DNA of 50,788 nucleotides from Planktomarina sp. (GCA_020629235.1 JAHDDS010000013.1:1-50788); one strand, 5' to 3'. Counted from the first letter of the stretch, positions 1 to 8,555 are shown. Numbers and translations are program-made. The notes: generated by a model from the letters alone, not told the origin.

Positions 1-321
1 CAGCCGGGTCGGGAAAGCACCGAATACCACATGCACTGGTTTGAAGAAGAATGCGTCTTTGTCCTGAACGGCCAGGCCACCGCCACCATTGGGGATGACG
101 ACTTCGCCATCGGCCCCGGCGATTTCATCGGATACCGCGCGGGCGGGTTGGCGCATACAATCACCAACACCGGCGATCAGGTCTTTCGCTGCATCGTGGC
201 AGGCCAACGCCTGGACCATGACGTGGGGGATTATCCGCGCAAAGGCCACCGCCTGTTCCGCCAAGGGGGCATGCCGTGGCAAATAGTGAATATATCGGAT
301 GTGACCGACCCGAAGGCGTGA
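1..321 (+). CDS. Cupin-domain protein, 5' truncated by the window edge
   Basis: The reading frame is open from the first base, so the true start lies upstream and only about 106 C-terminal residues are visible. Two cupin signatures can be read. The first is HMHWFEEECVFVLNG, with the His and Glu metal-ligand pattern of motif 1. The second is the IGPGDFIGYRAGG segment followed by LAHTITN, which matches motif 2. This predicts a small beta-barrel protein, either a metal-dependent enzyme or a ligand-binding protein. The substrate cannot be told from the sequence. A small inverted repeat follows the TGA stop, and the MocR regulator begins 81 bases downstream on the same strand. Family assignment is good; function is unknown. 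Confidence 0.8.
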   Translation, partial: QPGRESTEYHMHWFEEECVFVLNGQATATIGDDDFAIGPGDFIGYRAGGLAHTITNTGDQVFRCIVAGQRLDHDVGDYPRKGHRLFRQGGMPWQIVNISDVTDPKA

Positions 322-328
322 CAATCCC

Positions 329-351
329 GCGGCGCTTGCAGGAATCGCCGC
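329..351. other. Inverted repeat between the cupin and mocR-like genes
   Basis: GCGGCG at 329-334 pairs with CGCCGC at 346-351 across an 11-base loop. No T-run follows on the plus strand, so it is at best a weak terminator of the cupin transcript. Confidence 0.3.
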
Positions 352-368
352 AGCGGTCTATGCCGAAT

Positions 369-403
369 ATAAGTCCAAAAACAAACCTGGTTTATATCCA
401 AAA
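369..403 (+). promoter_or_regulatory. Direct repeats at the mocR-like start, candidate autoregulatory site
   Basis: TCCAAAA occurs at 374-380 and again at 397-403, 23 bases apart (about two helical turns). It is embedded in ATAAGTCCAAAA and ATATCCAAAA. On the opposite strand these read TTTTGGACTTAT and TTTTGGATATAA. The first resembles the CTGGACYTAA direct repeat that I recall for TauR of Rhodobacter capsulatus. The second copy runs into the start codon, which suits repression of the gene by its own product. MocR proteins generally bind direct repeats; binding here is inference. Confidence 0.45.
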
Positions 404-1857
404 TGGCCATTCCTGTTGAGACGTTTTTCCTGCCCGAAGACGCCGAAGGCACGCTTCAAAATCAAATCCAGCAGCTGGTGGCAGAAGCGATTTTGTCAGG
501 CCGCTTTCAGCCGGGGGAAAAGCTGCCCAGCAGTCGGAAGCTGGCGCAACACCTGGGGGTCAGCCGGATCACGGTGACGCTCGCCTATACCGAATTGGTG
601 GCGGACGATTACCTGGTCAGCCACGGGCGGTCTGGGTATTTTATCAGTGACCGGGCCCCGCAGACGCCCCAATTTCCGGTCACCCGACGTGAAGACAAGG
701 TGGACTGGAACCGCGCCATCGGGCAGCGATATTCTGGCGGTGCAAACCTTCGCAAACCCCATAATTGGCGACAGTATCCCTACCCGTTCATCTATGGCCA
801 GACGGACGAAAGCCTGTTTGATCGGTCCAACTGGCGGCTGTGTGCGCTGCAAGCTTTGTCCAGCCGCGAATTCCATGCCCTGACCAAGGATTACAACGAC
901 AAAGACGACCCCAAACTGGTGGAATTCATCCTGCGCCACACCCTGCCCCGGCGCGGGATCGTGGCTGAACCAGATGAAGTTCTGGTGACCATGGGTGCAC
1001 AAAATGCGCTTTGGCTGGCCACAAACATCTTGTTGAATCAGCGCCGGACCGCCGTTTTGGAAAATCCCTGCTATCCTGCGCTGCGCGATGTTTTGACAGC
1101 GTCGCGCTGCCACATTCAGGCAGTGGATGTGGACGATCAAGGATTGCCGCCCGATGCCTTGCCAGCTGGGGCTGACGTTGTTTTCACGACCCCGTCCCAT
1201 CAGTGCCCCACCACAGCCACCATGCCCCTGGATCGCCGCAAGGCCCTGCTGCAGCGCGCTTCGGACGAAGATTTTTTGGTGGTGGAAGACGACTATGAAT
1301 TTGAAATGTCGTTTCAGAAAACCCCTGCCCCGGCGCTGAAGTCTTTGGACCGCGACGGGCGGGTAATCTATATCGGCAGTTTTTCCAAATCGCTGTTCCC
1401 GGGGTTGCGGCTGGGATACATGGTGGGGTCACGCCCGTTCATCCGTGAAGCGCGGGCGTTGCGCAGCACCGTGTTGCGGCACCCACCGGGGCATGTGCAA
1501 CGCACTGCAGCCTACTTCCTGTCTTTGGGCCACTATGACGCGCTGATCCGGCGCATGGGCGAAGCCTTGCATGAACGCCGCGAAATCATGGCAGAAGCTT
1601 TGGCCCAGGAAGGGTTGGAAGTGGCTGCCAGTGGGGCCATCGGGGGCAGCAGTTTTTGGATGCGCGCGCCGGATGGCGTTGACACCACCCAAGCCACGGA
1701 AGCCCTGCGCCAAAAGGGTGTTTTGATCGAACCGGGGCGTCCGTTCTTTATCGGGGATACGGGGCCGAAGAATTTCTATCGCATCGCGTACAGTTCCGTG
1801 CCCGCCAAGAAAATTGCCAAAGGCGTTTCCATTCTGGCCCAGGAAATGCTGCAGTGA
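403..1857 (+). CDS. MocR-type transcriptional regulator (GntR HTH fused to aminotransferase-like domain)
   Basis: The product is 484 residues, normal for MocR proteins. An N-terminal GntR winged helix (about 15-85) contains the GEKLPSSRKLAQHLGVSRITV recognition region. It is joined to a fold-type I aminotransferase-like domain. The predicted PLP lysine is K329 in GSFSKSLFPGLRLGY, and the PLP-aspartate region lies near VVEDDYEFE. MocR proteins sense PLP-bound amino compounds such as taurine, GABA or pyridoxal. No Shine-Dalgarno sequence precedes the ATG, yet MAIPVETFFL is a natural MocR N-terminus, so translation may be leaderless. The gene overlaps the downstream TSUP gene by 4 bases. The pairing with a TauE-like exporter and the upstream TauR-like repeats hint at sulfonate or amine metabolism. 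Confidence 0.9.
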   Translation: MAIPVETFFLPEDAEGTLQNQIQQLVAEAILSGRFQPGEKLPSSRKLAQHLGVSRITVTLAYTELVADDYLVSHGRSGYFISDRAPQTPQFPVTRREDKVDWNRAIGQRYSGGANLRKPHNWRQYPYPFIYGQTDESLFDRSNWRLCALQALSSREFHALTKDYNDKDDPKLVEFILRHTLPRRGIVAEPDEVLVTMGAQNALWLATNILLNQRRTAVLENPCYPALRDVLTASRCHIQAVDVDDQGLPPDALPAGADVVFTTPSHQCPTTATMPLDRRKALLQRASDEDFLVVEDDYEFEMSFQKTPAPALKSLDRDGRVIYIGSFSKSLFPGLRLGYMVGSRPFIREARALRSTVLRHPPGHVQRTAAYFLSLGHYDALIRRMGEALHERREIMAEALAQEGLEVAASGAIGGSSFWMRAPDGVDTTQATEALRQKGVLIEPGRPFFIGDTGPKNFYRIAYSSVPAKKIAKGVSILAQEMLQ

Positions 1858-2615
1858 CTGCATTGCCAGCCTGGGTGGGTTTGCCGCCCGACCAGGCCCT
1901 GATCCTGGCTGCGATTTGCTTTGCAGCCGGCCTAATCCGGGGCTTTTCGGGGTTCGGTCTTTCTGCCGTTGTGATGGCCGCCGCCGCCTTGATTGTGCCG
2001 CCCGTTCAGCTGATCCCCATGCTTCTGATCCTGGAAATTTCAGCGTCCCTTTTGATGATCCGCAATGGGTTTTCCCGGGCTGACAAGCGCCTCTCTTTTG
2101 GGTTGGCGATCACTGCGGCGGCAGGACTGCCCTTGGGGCTTTGGTTCACCATGACAGTCTCGCCAGACCTATCCCGTTTGCTGGCCTTATCCCTGATCAT
2201 CGCCCTGGCTTTGGCGCAGTTGGCGAAAGTGCGCATGGCATTTTTGGCCACAACGCCGGGGCTGGTGGCATCTGGCTTGGTGTCCGGCATCACCACAGGC
2301 GTGTCGGGTGCGGGCGGCATGGTCGTGGCACTTTATGTTTTGGCGCAAGATCTGCCGGCCACACGCATGCGGGCGTCGCTGGTTCTTTACTTGATGGCCT
2401 CAAGTTGCTTTTCAACGGTCACCCATTTGGCTTTGGGCACGTTGGACGGGGTGGCCTTGACCCGCGGTCTGGTTTTCGCCGTCCCCTGTCTTTTGGGCGT
2501 TATGGCAGGCAAGCTGTGCTTCGTGCCGGCGTGGGAACGTTTTTATAAGCCGTTTTGTCTGTGTTTGCTGGTGGCTTTGGCGGCGGCGGGCTTGGTGCGA
2601 TTGACGACCGGCTGA
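1854..2615 (+). CDS. TSUP-family (TauE/SafE-like) membrane exporter
   Basis: This is a 253-residue, strongly hydrophobic protein with about eight predicted membrane segments. The N-terminal half carries GFSGFGLSAVVMAA and the second half GVSGAGGMVVALY, the paired glycine-rich segments typical of the TSUP (sulfite exporter TauE/SafE) family. Members move sulfite, sulfoacetate or other small organic anions across the inner membrane. The start is GTG at 1854, overlapping the mocR-like stop by 4 bases, which implies translational coupling and shared regulation. It converges with the LacI-family gene, with only 4 bases between their stops. The transported anion is not determined by the sequence. 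Confidence 0.88.
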   Translation: MTALPAWVGLPPDQALILAAICFAAGLIRGFSGFGLSAVVMAAAALIVPPVQLIPMLLILEISASLLMIRNGFSRADKRLSFGLAITAAAGLPLGLWFTMTVSPDLSRLLALSLIIALALAQLAKVRMAFLATTPGLVASGLVSGITTGVSGAGGMVVALYVLAQDLPATRMRASLVLYLMASSCFSTVTHLALGTLDGVALTRGLVFAVPCLLGVMAGKLCFVPAWERFYKPFCLCLLVALAAAGLVRLTTG

Positions 2616-2619
2616 CAGG

Positions 2620-3612
2620 TCAAGCCGTGTTGCGTCGGATCAGCCGCACCGGCACTTCGACAGACGGCTGATCGCATGCGGCATTGATCATCGACAGGAT
2701 GCGATCCACCGCAGCCGTGACCATGGCACCTGTGTCTTGCGCCACCGTGGTCAGGTCATAGGCTGGCCAAGACGCTGCGGGCACATCGTCGAACCCGACA
2801 ACGGCCACATCGTGTGGCACATCCAGATTCAATTCAAAGCGGATCACATCCAACACGGAAATGGCCATGTGATCGTTGCACACAAAGACAGCGTCTGGTC
2901 GGTTTGGGCCGCCAAACATTGCCCGGGCTGCAGCCTTGGCACCGGCGTCTTTGAAGTCCCCCACTTCGCGCGCGTGAAGACCCTGTCCCGCCGCGCGCAG
3001 GCCAGCCAAGAAACCCGCTTCGCGCTGGCGTTGGGTCGATGCGCCTTCCCACCCGGCAATGTATCCAATTTTTTGCGCGCCGCGCTTTAACAACACCTGC
3101 GCGGCCATTTGCCCGCCTGCGAAATTGTCGGACACCACGGCACAGCCGCCGTCCGGGCCTTGATCGCGGTTGAACAGAACGACTGGGATGCCAAGGTCCC
3201 GGCATTGCCCCGCCAAATCGGACGACAGCGCGACTGAGGCCAAGATCAACCCATCCACCTGATAATCCAGCAAGCTGCGGGTCACGTCTTCGACATTCGC
3301 GGCGGTGTTGCCCACCATGAACATCAAGACGTGATACCCTTCTTTTTGCAGGGCGGCGGACAGCTGTTCCACGGCTTGAGGGTAAAACTGGTTGTCCAGA
3401 TACGCCACCACCAAACCAATGATGCGCGTGCGCCCTGTTAACAGGCCGCGGGCCAGTGCGTTGGGGCGATATCCCAGTTCATCGGCCGCGGCTTTGACCT
3501 TGTCCACCGTCGCTTGGCTGGCCGATGCCCCGGGCGTGAACACCCGGCTGACAGCAGATCGGGACACGCCCGCGCGGGCGGCCACATCGGCAGAGGTCAC
3601 TTTTTCCGGCAC
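2620..3612 (-). CDS. LacI-family transcriptional regulator
   Basis: The protein has 330 residues. A LacI helix-turn-helix sits at the N-terminus (VTSADVAARAGVSRSAVSRVF), followed by the hinge region (RPNALARGLLTG) and a periplasmic-binding-protein-like sugar sensor. The start is GTG at 3612, sharing one base with the stop of the preceding NTF2-like gene (TAGTG), with no clear ribosome binding site. Expression therefore probably depends on coupling. It is the last gene of the long leftward sugar transport operon. A perfect palindrome at the head of that operon (9640-9655), with a central CpG as in most LacI-family operators, is its probable binding site. Confidence 0.92.
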   Translation of the reverse strand: MPEKVTSADVAARAGVSRSAVSRVFTPGASASQATVDKVKAAADELGYRPNALARGLLTGRTRIIGLVVAYLDNQFYPQAVEQLSAALQKEGYHVLMFMVGNTAANVEDVTRSLLDYQVDGLILASVALSSDLAGQCRDLGIPVVLFNRDQGPDGGCAVVSDNFAGGQMAAQVLLKRGAQKIGYIAGWEGASTQRQREAGFLAGLRAAGQGLHAREVGDFKDAGAKAAARAMFGGPNRPDAVFVCNDHMAISVLDVIRFELNLDVPHDVAVVGFDDVPAASWPAYDLTTVAQDTGAMVTAAVDRILSMINAACDQPSVEVPVRLIRRNTA

Positions 3613-4136
3613 TATGGGCTGGGGGGTGTTTTGTCACCCCGGTCGAATGCTTCCCAGCCTTCGCCATTGAACACATCGACCCCCAGTTGGGCCAGGACAT
3701 GGGGGAAATCCACCATGACGTAGTTGTCGACGATCTTGCCATCCACCACTTTCCAGAAATCCATATACCGAATTTCGATGCGCTTGCCGGATGCTTTGAC
3801 CCCCATGAAATCGCCGCCGTGGGTCGCCTCTTGCCGGCCGAAGGCAGCCGCCCATTCCCCCATGTAAAGGCGGGCTTCATCGATGCAGGTTTTGTCATGA
3901 AAGGCAGCTTGGAACGGTTTTTGCCAGTTGTCTTGGAATTCCCGCAGGCCGGTTTTTGTGCCACACCCGGTGTTTCCCATCCAGCGGAACCCTTGGCTGA
4001 AGAATTCCCCTATGTCGGCGATGCGGTGGTCGTTCAATCCGTCCACCATCCCTTCGATCACCGCACGGGTTTCTTCTGTCTTGGACATATCCGTGTCGCG
4101 CGTCAGCGCGGCTTGTTCGGGGCGGCTGCCTTTCAT
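3612..4136 (-). CDS. NTF2-like/SnoaL-like protein, single domain
   Basis: The product has 174 residues with one SnoaL/NTF2-like alpha+beta barrel domain (about 22-160). Typical signs are an N-terminal helix (TRAVIEGMVDGLND), ending in strands such as IEIRYMDFWKVVDGKIVDNYVMVDF. The start at 4136 has a strong AAGGAG site and overlaps the upstream gene by 4 bases (ATGA). Its C-terminal pattern, ending in LAQLGVDVF, is shared with the second domain of the upstream protein (LLQLGYDVF), so the two genes are related. Family members include polyketide cyclases, isomerases, dehydratases and ligand-binding proteins. The role within a sugar-uptake operon is unknown. Confidence 0.75.
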   Translation of the reverse strand: MKGSRPEQAALTRDTDMSKTEETRAVIEGMVDGLNDHRIADIGEFFSQGFRWMGNTGCGTKTGLREFQDNWQKPFQAAFHDKTCIDEARLYMGEWAAAFGRQEATHGGDFMGVKASGKRIEIRYMDFWKVVDGKIVDNYVMVDFPHVLAQLGVDVFNGEGWEAFDRGDKTPPSP

Positions 4137-5101
4137 GTCGCGATCTCCTTGAAAACGTCATAGCCCAATTGCAGCAGCACATCGGGGATATCAACGAAAA
4201 CCCAATTTTCCGCCAGTTTATCCCCGTCACGCCGCCACCAATCACAGACGCGTATAAACACGCGTTTGTTTGTGGCGGGCACCCCAAGGAAGGGTTTCAC
4301 GTGCACGCCAGTCAACGACGGCCAGCCCGCGGTGCAAATATAATCCCCATCGGCAAAGCGCGTGGCGTGGACGGTCATTCCATTGCCAGATGCCCCGCCG
4401 GACCAGCCTTCAAACGCGCTTTCAAAGGGCACTTGGAATTCCGCGAACCGTTCGATGCCGATGAAGGTGCCGAAGGCCGCAGGTCCGTACCAAACCATAT
4501 TGTCGTGCCAGTATGGCCGCCAGGCTTCGTCCTTGGTGGCCAAGGCGCGCAGCATTTCTGTGACCATGTCGCAGGATGACTGGGTGCGGTCTGCCGACGC
4601 CGCTGGCCGCTTCAAACCGTCTTGGGTTTGCGGGCCTTGAAGATACCCCGTGAACCCGCGATGAACGCCGGGGCTTTCAGCGATGGGCCACTGGCCCGTG
4701 GCAATCATCAATTCTGGCAGATCAAGATAAACATAGCTTTCGACCGCCCGGCCATCTTCCATCCGGTGAAATTCACCAAAGCGCAGATGCGCCAAGGCCC
4801 CCGTTGGTTTGATGCCCCAAAGCGGCTGATGGAAATGGCCGCAGTAATACCCGGTGGCACTGACCCAATCGTGGCCTTCGAAACTGCCTTCCATGGTGAT
4901 GTAGTCGCGCCGGTGCAGCAGATCAAAAGCGTTGGACAGCGGCGTGATGAAATCATTCCGATACCCGGCAGCACCCGCAACCGCATTGACGGGATGAACA
5001 ACATTGATCTTGGCGTCGTCGCTGAAAAAGAGTTCCGCCGCGATGGTCAGATCGGGGTTTGTGATAAAGTCTTGCAGACTGGACAAATTAGAACGGGTCA
5101 T
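4133..5101 (-). CDS. Tandem NTF2-like/SnoaL-like protein, two domains
   Basis: The product has 322 residues, roughly twice one SnoaL domain. The first domain spans about 8-150 and ends with GRAVESYVYLDLPELMIATG. The second spans about 180-320 and ends with AENWVFVDIPDVLLQLGYDVF. Both have the aromatic-rich barrel pattern and a W/Y-x-D/F-x-P closing strand seen in ester cyclase or polyketide-cyclase-like proteins. A GGAG lies upstream of the ATG at 5101. It is separated from the upstream permease gene by 173 bases, and overlaps the single-domain paralogue downstream by 4 bases. No signal peptide is visible, so it should be cytoplasmic. A catalytic role on the imported sugar or a derivative is inference only. 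Confidence 0.75.
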   Translation of the reverse strand: MTRSNLSSLQDFITNPDLTIAAELFFSDDAKINVVHPVNAVAGAAGYRNDFITPLSNAFDLLHRRDYITMEGSFEGHDWVSATGYYCGHFHQPLWGIKPTGALAHLRFGEFHRMEDGRAVESYVYLDLPELMIATGQWPIAESPGVHRGFTGYLQGPQTQDGLKRPAASADRTQSSCDMVTEMLRALATKDEAWRPYWHDNMVWYGPAAFGTFIGIERFAEFQVPFESAFEGWSGGASGNGMTVHATRFADGDYICTAGWPSLTGVHVKPFLGVPATNKRVFIRVCDWWRRDGDKLAENWVFVDIPDVLLQLGYDVFKEIAT

Positions 5102-5274
5102 AGGCAGGCTCCGACAGAGTTTTGAATTTGGACGTGTGTTTCAAAATCCAAAACCCGGCCCCGCCCGCATAAAGGCGAAAGGAATGCGGCCCGGTCGTCT
5201 TGACCGGATTCCACAAATTCTCAAAAATGCATTGGCTGCATGCACCACCAAAGATCGGGTGCGGGCAAGTACCA
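5102..5274 (-). other. Intergenic spacer inside the leftward operon with inverted repeats
   Basis: This 173-base gap separates the second permease from the tandem NTF2-like gene. It holds CCGGTC (5191-5196) pairing with GACCGG (5202-5207), flanked by GGAAT (5181-5185) and ATTCC (5208-5212), with a bulge. TTTTGAA (5120-5126) and TTCAAAA (5140-5146) form a second inverted repeat around a CACACGT core that is also found in the operator at 9640-9655. There is no T-run. It may tune relative expression or hold a second weak regulator site. Confidence 0.35.
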
Positions 5275-6159
5275 TTATCCTTTCACCGCTCCGGCCGTCA
5301 GGCCCGAAACGATCTGGCGTTGGAAGAACATCACCAAAATGAACAGCGGCACGGTGGCAGACACCACAGCGGCCACGGCGAACATGACGTTGCCTTCGGT
5401 ATAGGTGGTGCCCAGAAACGCCGCGATTTGCGGCACCATGGTGCGGTTGCTTTCGTTCAAGATCAGCGAAGTCACGATAAAATCGTTGTACGCCAGCAGG
5501 AAACTGAACAGCCCCGTGGTGATCACCCCCGGCCACATCACCGGGATAATCACGTGCCGGAACGCTTGGAACTGGGTGCAGCCGTCCACCTTGGCGGCTT
5601 CGTCCAAATCCTTGGGGATGGATTCAAAGAACGAATGCAGCATCCACAGCGTGAAGGGTTGGTTGATGGCCACCAATACAATGATGGCGGTCGGCAAATA
5701 CCCCCACACATTCCAATCAAAAAAGACCGGCAAATACCCAGACACCAAAGCCACCTGGGGCAAGGCGCGGAACATCAGCGCAGTGATCAAAAGCCAGAAC
5801 ACATACTTTTGCCCAGACCGCGACAGGGCATACCCCCCAAGCGTTCCGATGGTGAGTGAGATGGTCACAACGCACAGGCAAACGATCATGGTGTTTATAC
5901 CGTTGCGCCAGAAGCCTTCTTGCACAAAGGCCCCGTCGTATCCCGCCAGGGTGAATGGCGTGCCGTAAGTGTCTGCCGTGTTGCGCCCAAAAATGGCATT
6001 GGTCCAATCAGCGATGGAAAAGAAGTCCAACTCCACCTTGAAGCTGCCCCACAGCGTCCAGAAAAACGGGAAGGCGGCGCAGACAAACCAGATGCCGACA
6101 AAGGCCCAAAGGCCGATTTTCAGACCCAGCGGCTTGCGGTCTTTGACAGATGTCGACAT
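5275..6159 (-). CDS. Carbohydrate ABC transporter permease (MalG/UgpE type)
   Basis: The protein has 294 residues with about six membrane spans. The EAA loop (DEAAKVDGCTQFQAFRHVIIP) contacts the ATPase. The long periplasmic segment after the first span and the C-terminal VSGLTAGAVKG ending are typical of MalG-like subunits. The ATG at 6159 shares one base with the stop of the partner permease (TGATG). It forms the inner-membrane channel with the 6159-7187 product, fed by the binding protein at 7254 and energised by the ATPase at 8556. The sugar is not identifiable from the sequence. Confidence 0.92.
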   Translation of the reverse strand: MSTSVKDRKPLGLKIGLWAFVGIWFVCAAFPFFWTLWGSFKVELDFFSIADWTNAIFGRNTADTYGTPFTLAGYDGAFVQEGFWRNGINTMIVCLCVVTISLTIGTLGGYALSRSGQKYVFWLLITALMFRALPQVALVSGYLPVFFDWNVWGYLPTAIIVLVAINQPFTLWMLHSFFESIPKDLDEAAKVDGCTQFQAFRHVIIPVMWPGVITTGLFSFLLAYNDFIVTSLILNESNRTMVPQIAAFLGTTYTEGNVMFAVAAVVSATVPLFILVMFFQRQIVSGLTAGAVKG

Positions 6160-7187
6160 CAGTGCGCCCCCCCACGGAAGTCACGCCAGGTGCGCACCAG
6201 CACCGGCGACAAAAGAATGGCGACCCCGATGATCGTCAGCACCGACGTGGTGGCGGCAGACGACAATTGCTGGGTTTCCCCGCTTAGGTCACTGATAATG
6301 AAAGAACTTAACGATTGGGCGTGGGCTTCGGCCTGAAAACCGATGATGGGTTCCAAAACGCGGAAGTTGTCCATCAACTGGATCAACGCCACAAAGGTCA
6401 CCAGCGGGGCCAGGTGCGGGATCACCACAAAGCGGATCTGTTGCCAACGCGTGGCCCCATCGATCTGGGCACTTTCCAACGTGTCTTGGGGCACAGTTTG
6501 AAGGCCCGCATAGAACACCACAAAAGCAAACGGTGCAGACGACCAAATGCCATAGACGATCAGCGACATCCACATCAGCGGGGTGGATGCTTTCAGCGAC
6601 AGCGACGGGTCATCCGCCAGATAGGCAATCAATTGCCCCAGCACACCCCGACTGTCGATCATCCAAAACAAGATCAGCGATCCGATCAGCGGTGTCACGA
6701 TCATTGGCAGAAGGGAAAAGAAGATCATCAATCCCTTCAATCGCCGGTGCAGACTGTTCACCGCCACCGCGATGGCAAACCCCAAAATGATCAACAGCGG
6801 CGTGCACACAAAGGTGTATGTCAGGGTGAAGCCCATGGCGCGGTAAAACGGCAGATCGCTCAATTCTTTGAAAAAGGCACCGATGCTGTCGCTGGTGCGC
6901 CAAGCCTCGGCCACCTCTGCAAAGGCCAGGTGCCCGCGGTCGGTATAGATACTGAGGCCGGCAAATCGCCCCAGGGGTTTTTCGGCGCGCAACTGTTCTG
7001 TCGCAGATTGGTCCACCGTCGTGGACTTGGTGCAGCCGAACGGGCCGCAGTTTTCCGATTCAATTAAAACGGCTTCGTGGGGTACAAACAAAGATTGCAT
7101 CACCACGGACACAATCGGGAATGCGATAAACAGCAACATCGCCGCCGCTGTGGGGGCAAAGAACCAGAAAAACGTGCGGTGTTTCAT
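6159..7187 (-). CDS. Carbohydrate ABC transporter permease (MalF/UgpA type)
   Basis: The protein has 342 residues. The first membrane span (about 8-30) is followed by an unusually long periplasmic segment (about 32-115) containing a CGPFGC cysteine pair that could form a disulfide. Further spans and the EAA loop (ESAQIDGATRWQQIRFVVIP) follow. It is longer than the roughly 300 residues usual for CUT1 permeases, because of the periplasmic insertion. It lies 66 bases downstream of its binding-protein gene, with a hairpin between, and overlaps the second permease by one base. It is the heterodimer partner of the 5275-6159 product. Confidence 0.92.
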   Translation of the reverse strand: MKHRTFFWFFAPTAAAMLLFIAFPIVSVVMQSLFVPHEAVLIESENCGPFGCTKSTTVDQSATEQLRAEKPLGRFAGLSIYTDRGHLAFAEVAEAWRTSDSIGAFFKELSDLPFYRAMGFTLTYTFVCTPLLIILGFAIAVAVNSLHRRLKGLMIFFSLLPMIVTPLIGSLILFWMIDSRGVLGQLIAYLADDPSLSLKASTPLMWMSLIVYGIWSSAPFAFVVFYAGLQTVPQDTLESAQIDGATRWQQIRFVVIPHLAPLVTFVALIQLMDNFRVLEPIIGFQAEAHAQSLSSFIISDLSGETQQLSSAATTSVLTIIGVAILLSPVLVRTWRDFRGGAH

Positions 7188-7217
7188 CGGCTGGTATCCC
7201 TGTGTGTCACAATGGAT

Positions 7218-7241
7218 CGGGGCCGCCCAAAGGCAGCCCCG
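7218..7241 (-). other. Hairpin between binding-protein and permease genes
   Basis: CGGGGCCGCC (7218-7227) pairs with GGCAGCCCCG (7232-7241) across a four-base loop, with one wobble pair. No T-run follows. Its place just after the binding-protein gene suits a partial terminator or a 3'-end stabiliser that gives excess binding protein, as known for malE/malF. A similar hairpin occurs at the same place in the other transporter operon (13140-13165). Confidence 0.55.
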
Positions 7242-7253
7242 ACAATGGTTTCC

Positions 7254-8489
7254 TTAGAGGAAGCCCTTTTCTTTGGCTGCAGCCATGTATGCCGCTTCAA
7301 CGTCAGCCAAGGCTTGTTCTGCAGATTCTTTGCCCTGCATGAAGTCCGCCAGTTCTGCGCCCAGTGCAGTGTGCATCAGGCCCATGTAAGGCAGCATTGG
7401 GTAAGGCGTTGTGTTCATCTGCGCGGCAGCAAACACACCCACAGCCGCATCGGTTGGGCTGTATCCGTCGATCAACCAAACAGCTTGCTTGGCCACTTCA
7501 CCGTCTTCCAAGATGGCTGGGCGAATGGCGTGAGTCATGGCGATGAACGTGGCTTCTGCTTCTGCATCGGACACGTTTTTGGCCACAGTCCAGCCGTCCC
7601 ACCACAAAGTGGACGCGGCTTGATCGCCACCACCAACGGTCATTGGACCCGCGATGGCAAAGCCGTTTTTCACTTCGTCGGACACGCCTTCAGCGTCCAC
7701 CAATGTCGCGGCGCGGCTGCCCCACATGTTCATTAGCGCCACGTTGCCCGCGCGGTATTCGGCGTTAGTGGCGTTGGAATCGTGGGTCAGGAAGTCTGGG
7801 TTCATGTACTCAGACAGGGCCTTCATCATGTTCAGCGTTTTTACGCCCATCTCGTTGTTGATAGATGGGTTGGCTGTGCCGGCTTCAAAGTGCTGACCAC
7901 CCATGCCCAGGAACATGTTGTTGAATTCCTGCGCCAAGTTCCAGCCCGCTTTGTAGGCGCCGCCCACAGGGTTTTCCATGATGCCCATGTCGCGAATTTT
8001 CTTCGCGGCAGCCAACATATCTTCATATGTTTTTGGCGGCTCCATGCCGATTTTTTCCAAAACGTCAGCGCGGTACACCAGGTGCTGCGCGTTGGCCATG
8101 AAGGCCACGGCCATCACTTTGCCGTTGATGGTGATCAGCTGGTTCTGCTTCAGGTCTTTGCCGTGCTTGGCCACCAGATCGTCCAGCGGGCGGATCACGT
8201 CGTCGTTCATCAGCGCCACGATAGAGGAGTTGGCAACGATGGCAGTTGTGTATTCAGCAGGGTTGCCCTGCATACCAGCCAAGTTGATTTTCTGGTGGTC
8301 GGCGGTCAGGTTTTTGCTGACCTCGCCGCCAGTACATTCGGTTGCACCTGCGCCGACTGTTTGAATGGCGGGGAATTCGTTGCCCACGATGGACACGCGG
8401 GCGTCGATGGAACAACCGTGACCGGCTGCGAAGGCAGTGGACCCCAAAAGGGACACGACACTGGCCATTGCGATTTTTTTAAGAAACAT
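7254..8489 (-). CDS. Sugar ABC transporter substrate-binding protein
   Basis: The protein has 411 residues from the ATG at 8489. That start is chosen over an in-frame upstream codon at 8540 because of its AGGGAGA ribosome binding site and because it begins a proper signal peptide (MFLKKIAMASVVSLLGSTAFA, cleavage expected before AGHG). It belongs to the CUT1/extracellular-solute-binding family 1 fold, with typical sequences such as GWNLAQEFNNMFLGMGGQ and VALMNMWGSRAA. Two cysteines (in GCSID and ATECTGG) near the mature N-terminus could pair. The protein is periplasmic. It sits between its ATPase and two permeases; the ligand is unknown. Confidence 0.92.
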   Translation of the reverse strand: MFLKKIAMASVVSLLGSTAFAAGHGCSIDARVSIVGNEFPAIQTVGAGATECTGGEVSKNLTADHQKINLAGMQGNPAEYTTAIVANSSIVALMNDDVIRPLDDLVAKHGKDLKQNQLITINGKVMAVAFMANAQHLVYRADVLEKIGMEPPKTYEDMLAAAKKIRDMGIMENPVGGAYKAGWNLAQEFNNMFLGMGGQHFEAGTANPSINNEMGVKTLNMMKALSEYMNPDFLTHDSNATNAEYRAGNVALMNMWGSRAATLVDAEGVSDEVKNGFAIAGPMTVGGGDQAASTLWWDGWTVAKNVSDAEAEATFIAMTHAIRPAILEDGEVAKQAVWLIDGYSPTDAAVGVFAAAQMNTTPYPMLPYMGLMHTALGAELADFMQGKESAEQALADVEAAYMAAAKEKGFL

Positions 8490-8555
8490 TCTTTTCTCCC
8501 TGTTTCCTGTTTCAGTTGGATGTGTCTTGCAAGGCCACATCCGGACGTTTGGGGA

